From positions 1 to 5,126 of the forward strand of contig JBEKBO010000197.1 of assembly GCA_050015355.1 (NCBI GenBank): a stretch of DNA of 5,126 nucleotides, given 5' to 3'. Under the pieces are notes generated by a model that saw only the letters and a program-made list of their open reading frames with translations, made no database searches and was not told the DNA's origin. Positions 4,944 to 5,126 of the stretch are shown piece by piece. The position numbers and the translations under genes were made by a program. The first letter of the stretch is position 1; every line of letters starts with the position of its first letter. The stretch is from CAWBRT01 sp050015355. Its GTDB lineage: Bacteria; Acidobacteriota; Terriglobia; Terriglobales; Acidobacteriaceae.

Positions 4944-5126
4944 CTTTACTGGATACAACAACGATGGCGGGTGTCGGTTGGTGCCCCAGGTTCGCCCGCT
5001 TTTGGCTAGACCGGTTCCCTAGAAGGTATATACCTGGATTCGGTGAGTGAATTACCCTGGGGATGGCGAGTTCTCCTGCGACACGACAACGATGGCGCGA
5101 GCTTATTCCGATGATCTTCGGCGCAA
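4944..5126. other. Non-coding right edge, repeat-derived
   Basis: No gene is recognisable. Visible elements are a 12-base direct repeat acaacgatggcg (4958-4969 and 5086-5097) within longer partly matching stretches, a perfect 12-base palindrome aggtatatacct (5024-5035), and ccccagg (4984-4990) facing cctgggg (5056-5062). The region may continue as a repeat tract or promoter region beyond the window. Confidence 0.4.

Noticed and set aside
4847..5050. Small open frame (67 codons) at the right edge
   Set aside because: It reads through two hairpins of an intergenic repeat family; this kind of peptide is a common spurious call in repeat-rich acidobacterial genomes.
1..5126. A novel defence, mobile or biosynthetic system
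   Set aside because: The only real genes are an M24-like tail, a DASS permease, a crotonase and a POT transporter. There are no nucleases, transposases, toxin-antitoxin pairs, CRISPR-type spaced repeats, tRNA or rRNA genes.

Overview
The window reads as a chromosomal, moderately GC-rich stretch of a free-living bacterium, most likely a member of the Acidobacteriota (class Terriglobia). That assignment is an inference. It rests mainly on the intergenic inverted-repeat elements with the cores gtgtcat(c/t)ctgagcg and gcgaag(g/a)atc, and on the ggtgccccatcc-type hairpins near the right edge. From memory, such sequences are abundant in acidobacterial genomes. The protein families present fit but do not decide the point. 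I see no phage, insertion-sequence, plasmid, CRISPR, toxin-antitoxin or defence genes, and no RNA genes.

Layout. Positions 1-111 (+) are the last 36 codons of a gene entering from the left, probably an M24-type metallopeptidase. A 236-base gap between convergent genes follows, nearly filled by a long hairpin repeat (131-315). Positions 348-1820 (-) encode a 490-residue DASS/SLC13-family anion permease for di- or tricarboxylates. Upstream of it (1821-2341) is a gene-free 521-base region. It holds a CRP-type palindrome correctly placed for a class II activated promoter reading toward the permease, a possible structured leader, and a second repeat (2207-2300). Positions 2342-3112 (-) encode a 256-residue enoyl-CoA hydratase/isomerase-family (crotonase) enzyme. 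A 126-base divergent spacer (3113-3238) with two abutting palindromes separates it from a 470-residue POT-family proton-coupled peptide transporter (3239-4651, +). The last 475 bases (4652-5126) contain no convincing gene, only a third repeat copy, a short tandem repeat and a second family of hairpins.

How the genes may work together. The theme is ordinary scavenging and catabolism: peptide uptake (POT), carboxylate uptake (DASS), acyl-CoA catabolism (crotonase) and perhaps peptide hydrolysis (M24). There is no tight operon. The crotonase and POT genes are divergent and could share control through the palindromes between them. The permease may be under catabolite-type (CRP/FNR-family) control. 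I found no convincing novel multi-gene system. The most interesting signals are non-coding: the CRP-like site and its spacing, the paired palindromes, and the consistent placement of repeats just 3' of stop codons. Several long open frames opposite the real genes are shadows; the true starts of three genes were set from ribosome-binding sites and family start positions.
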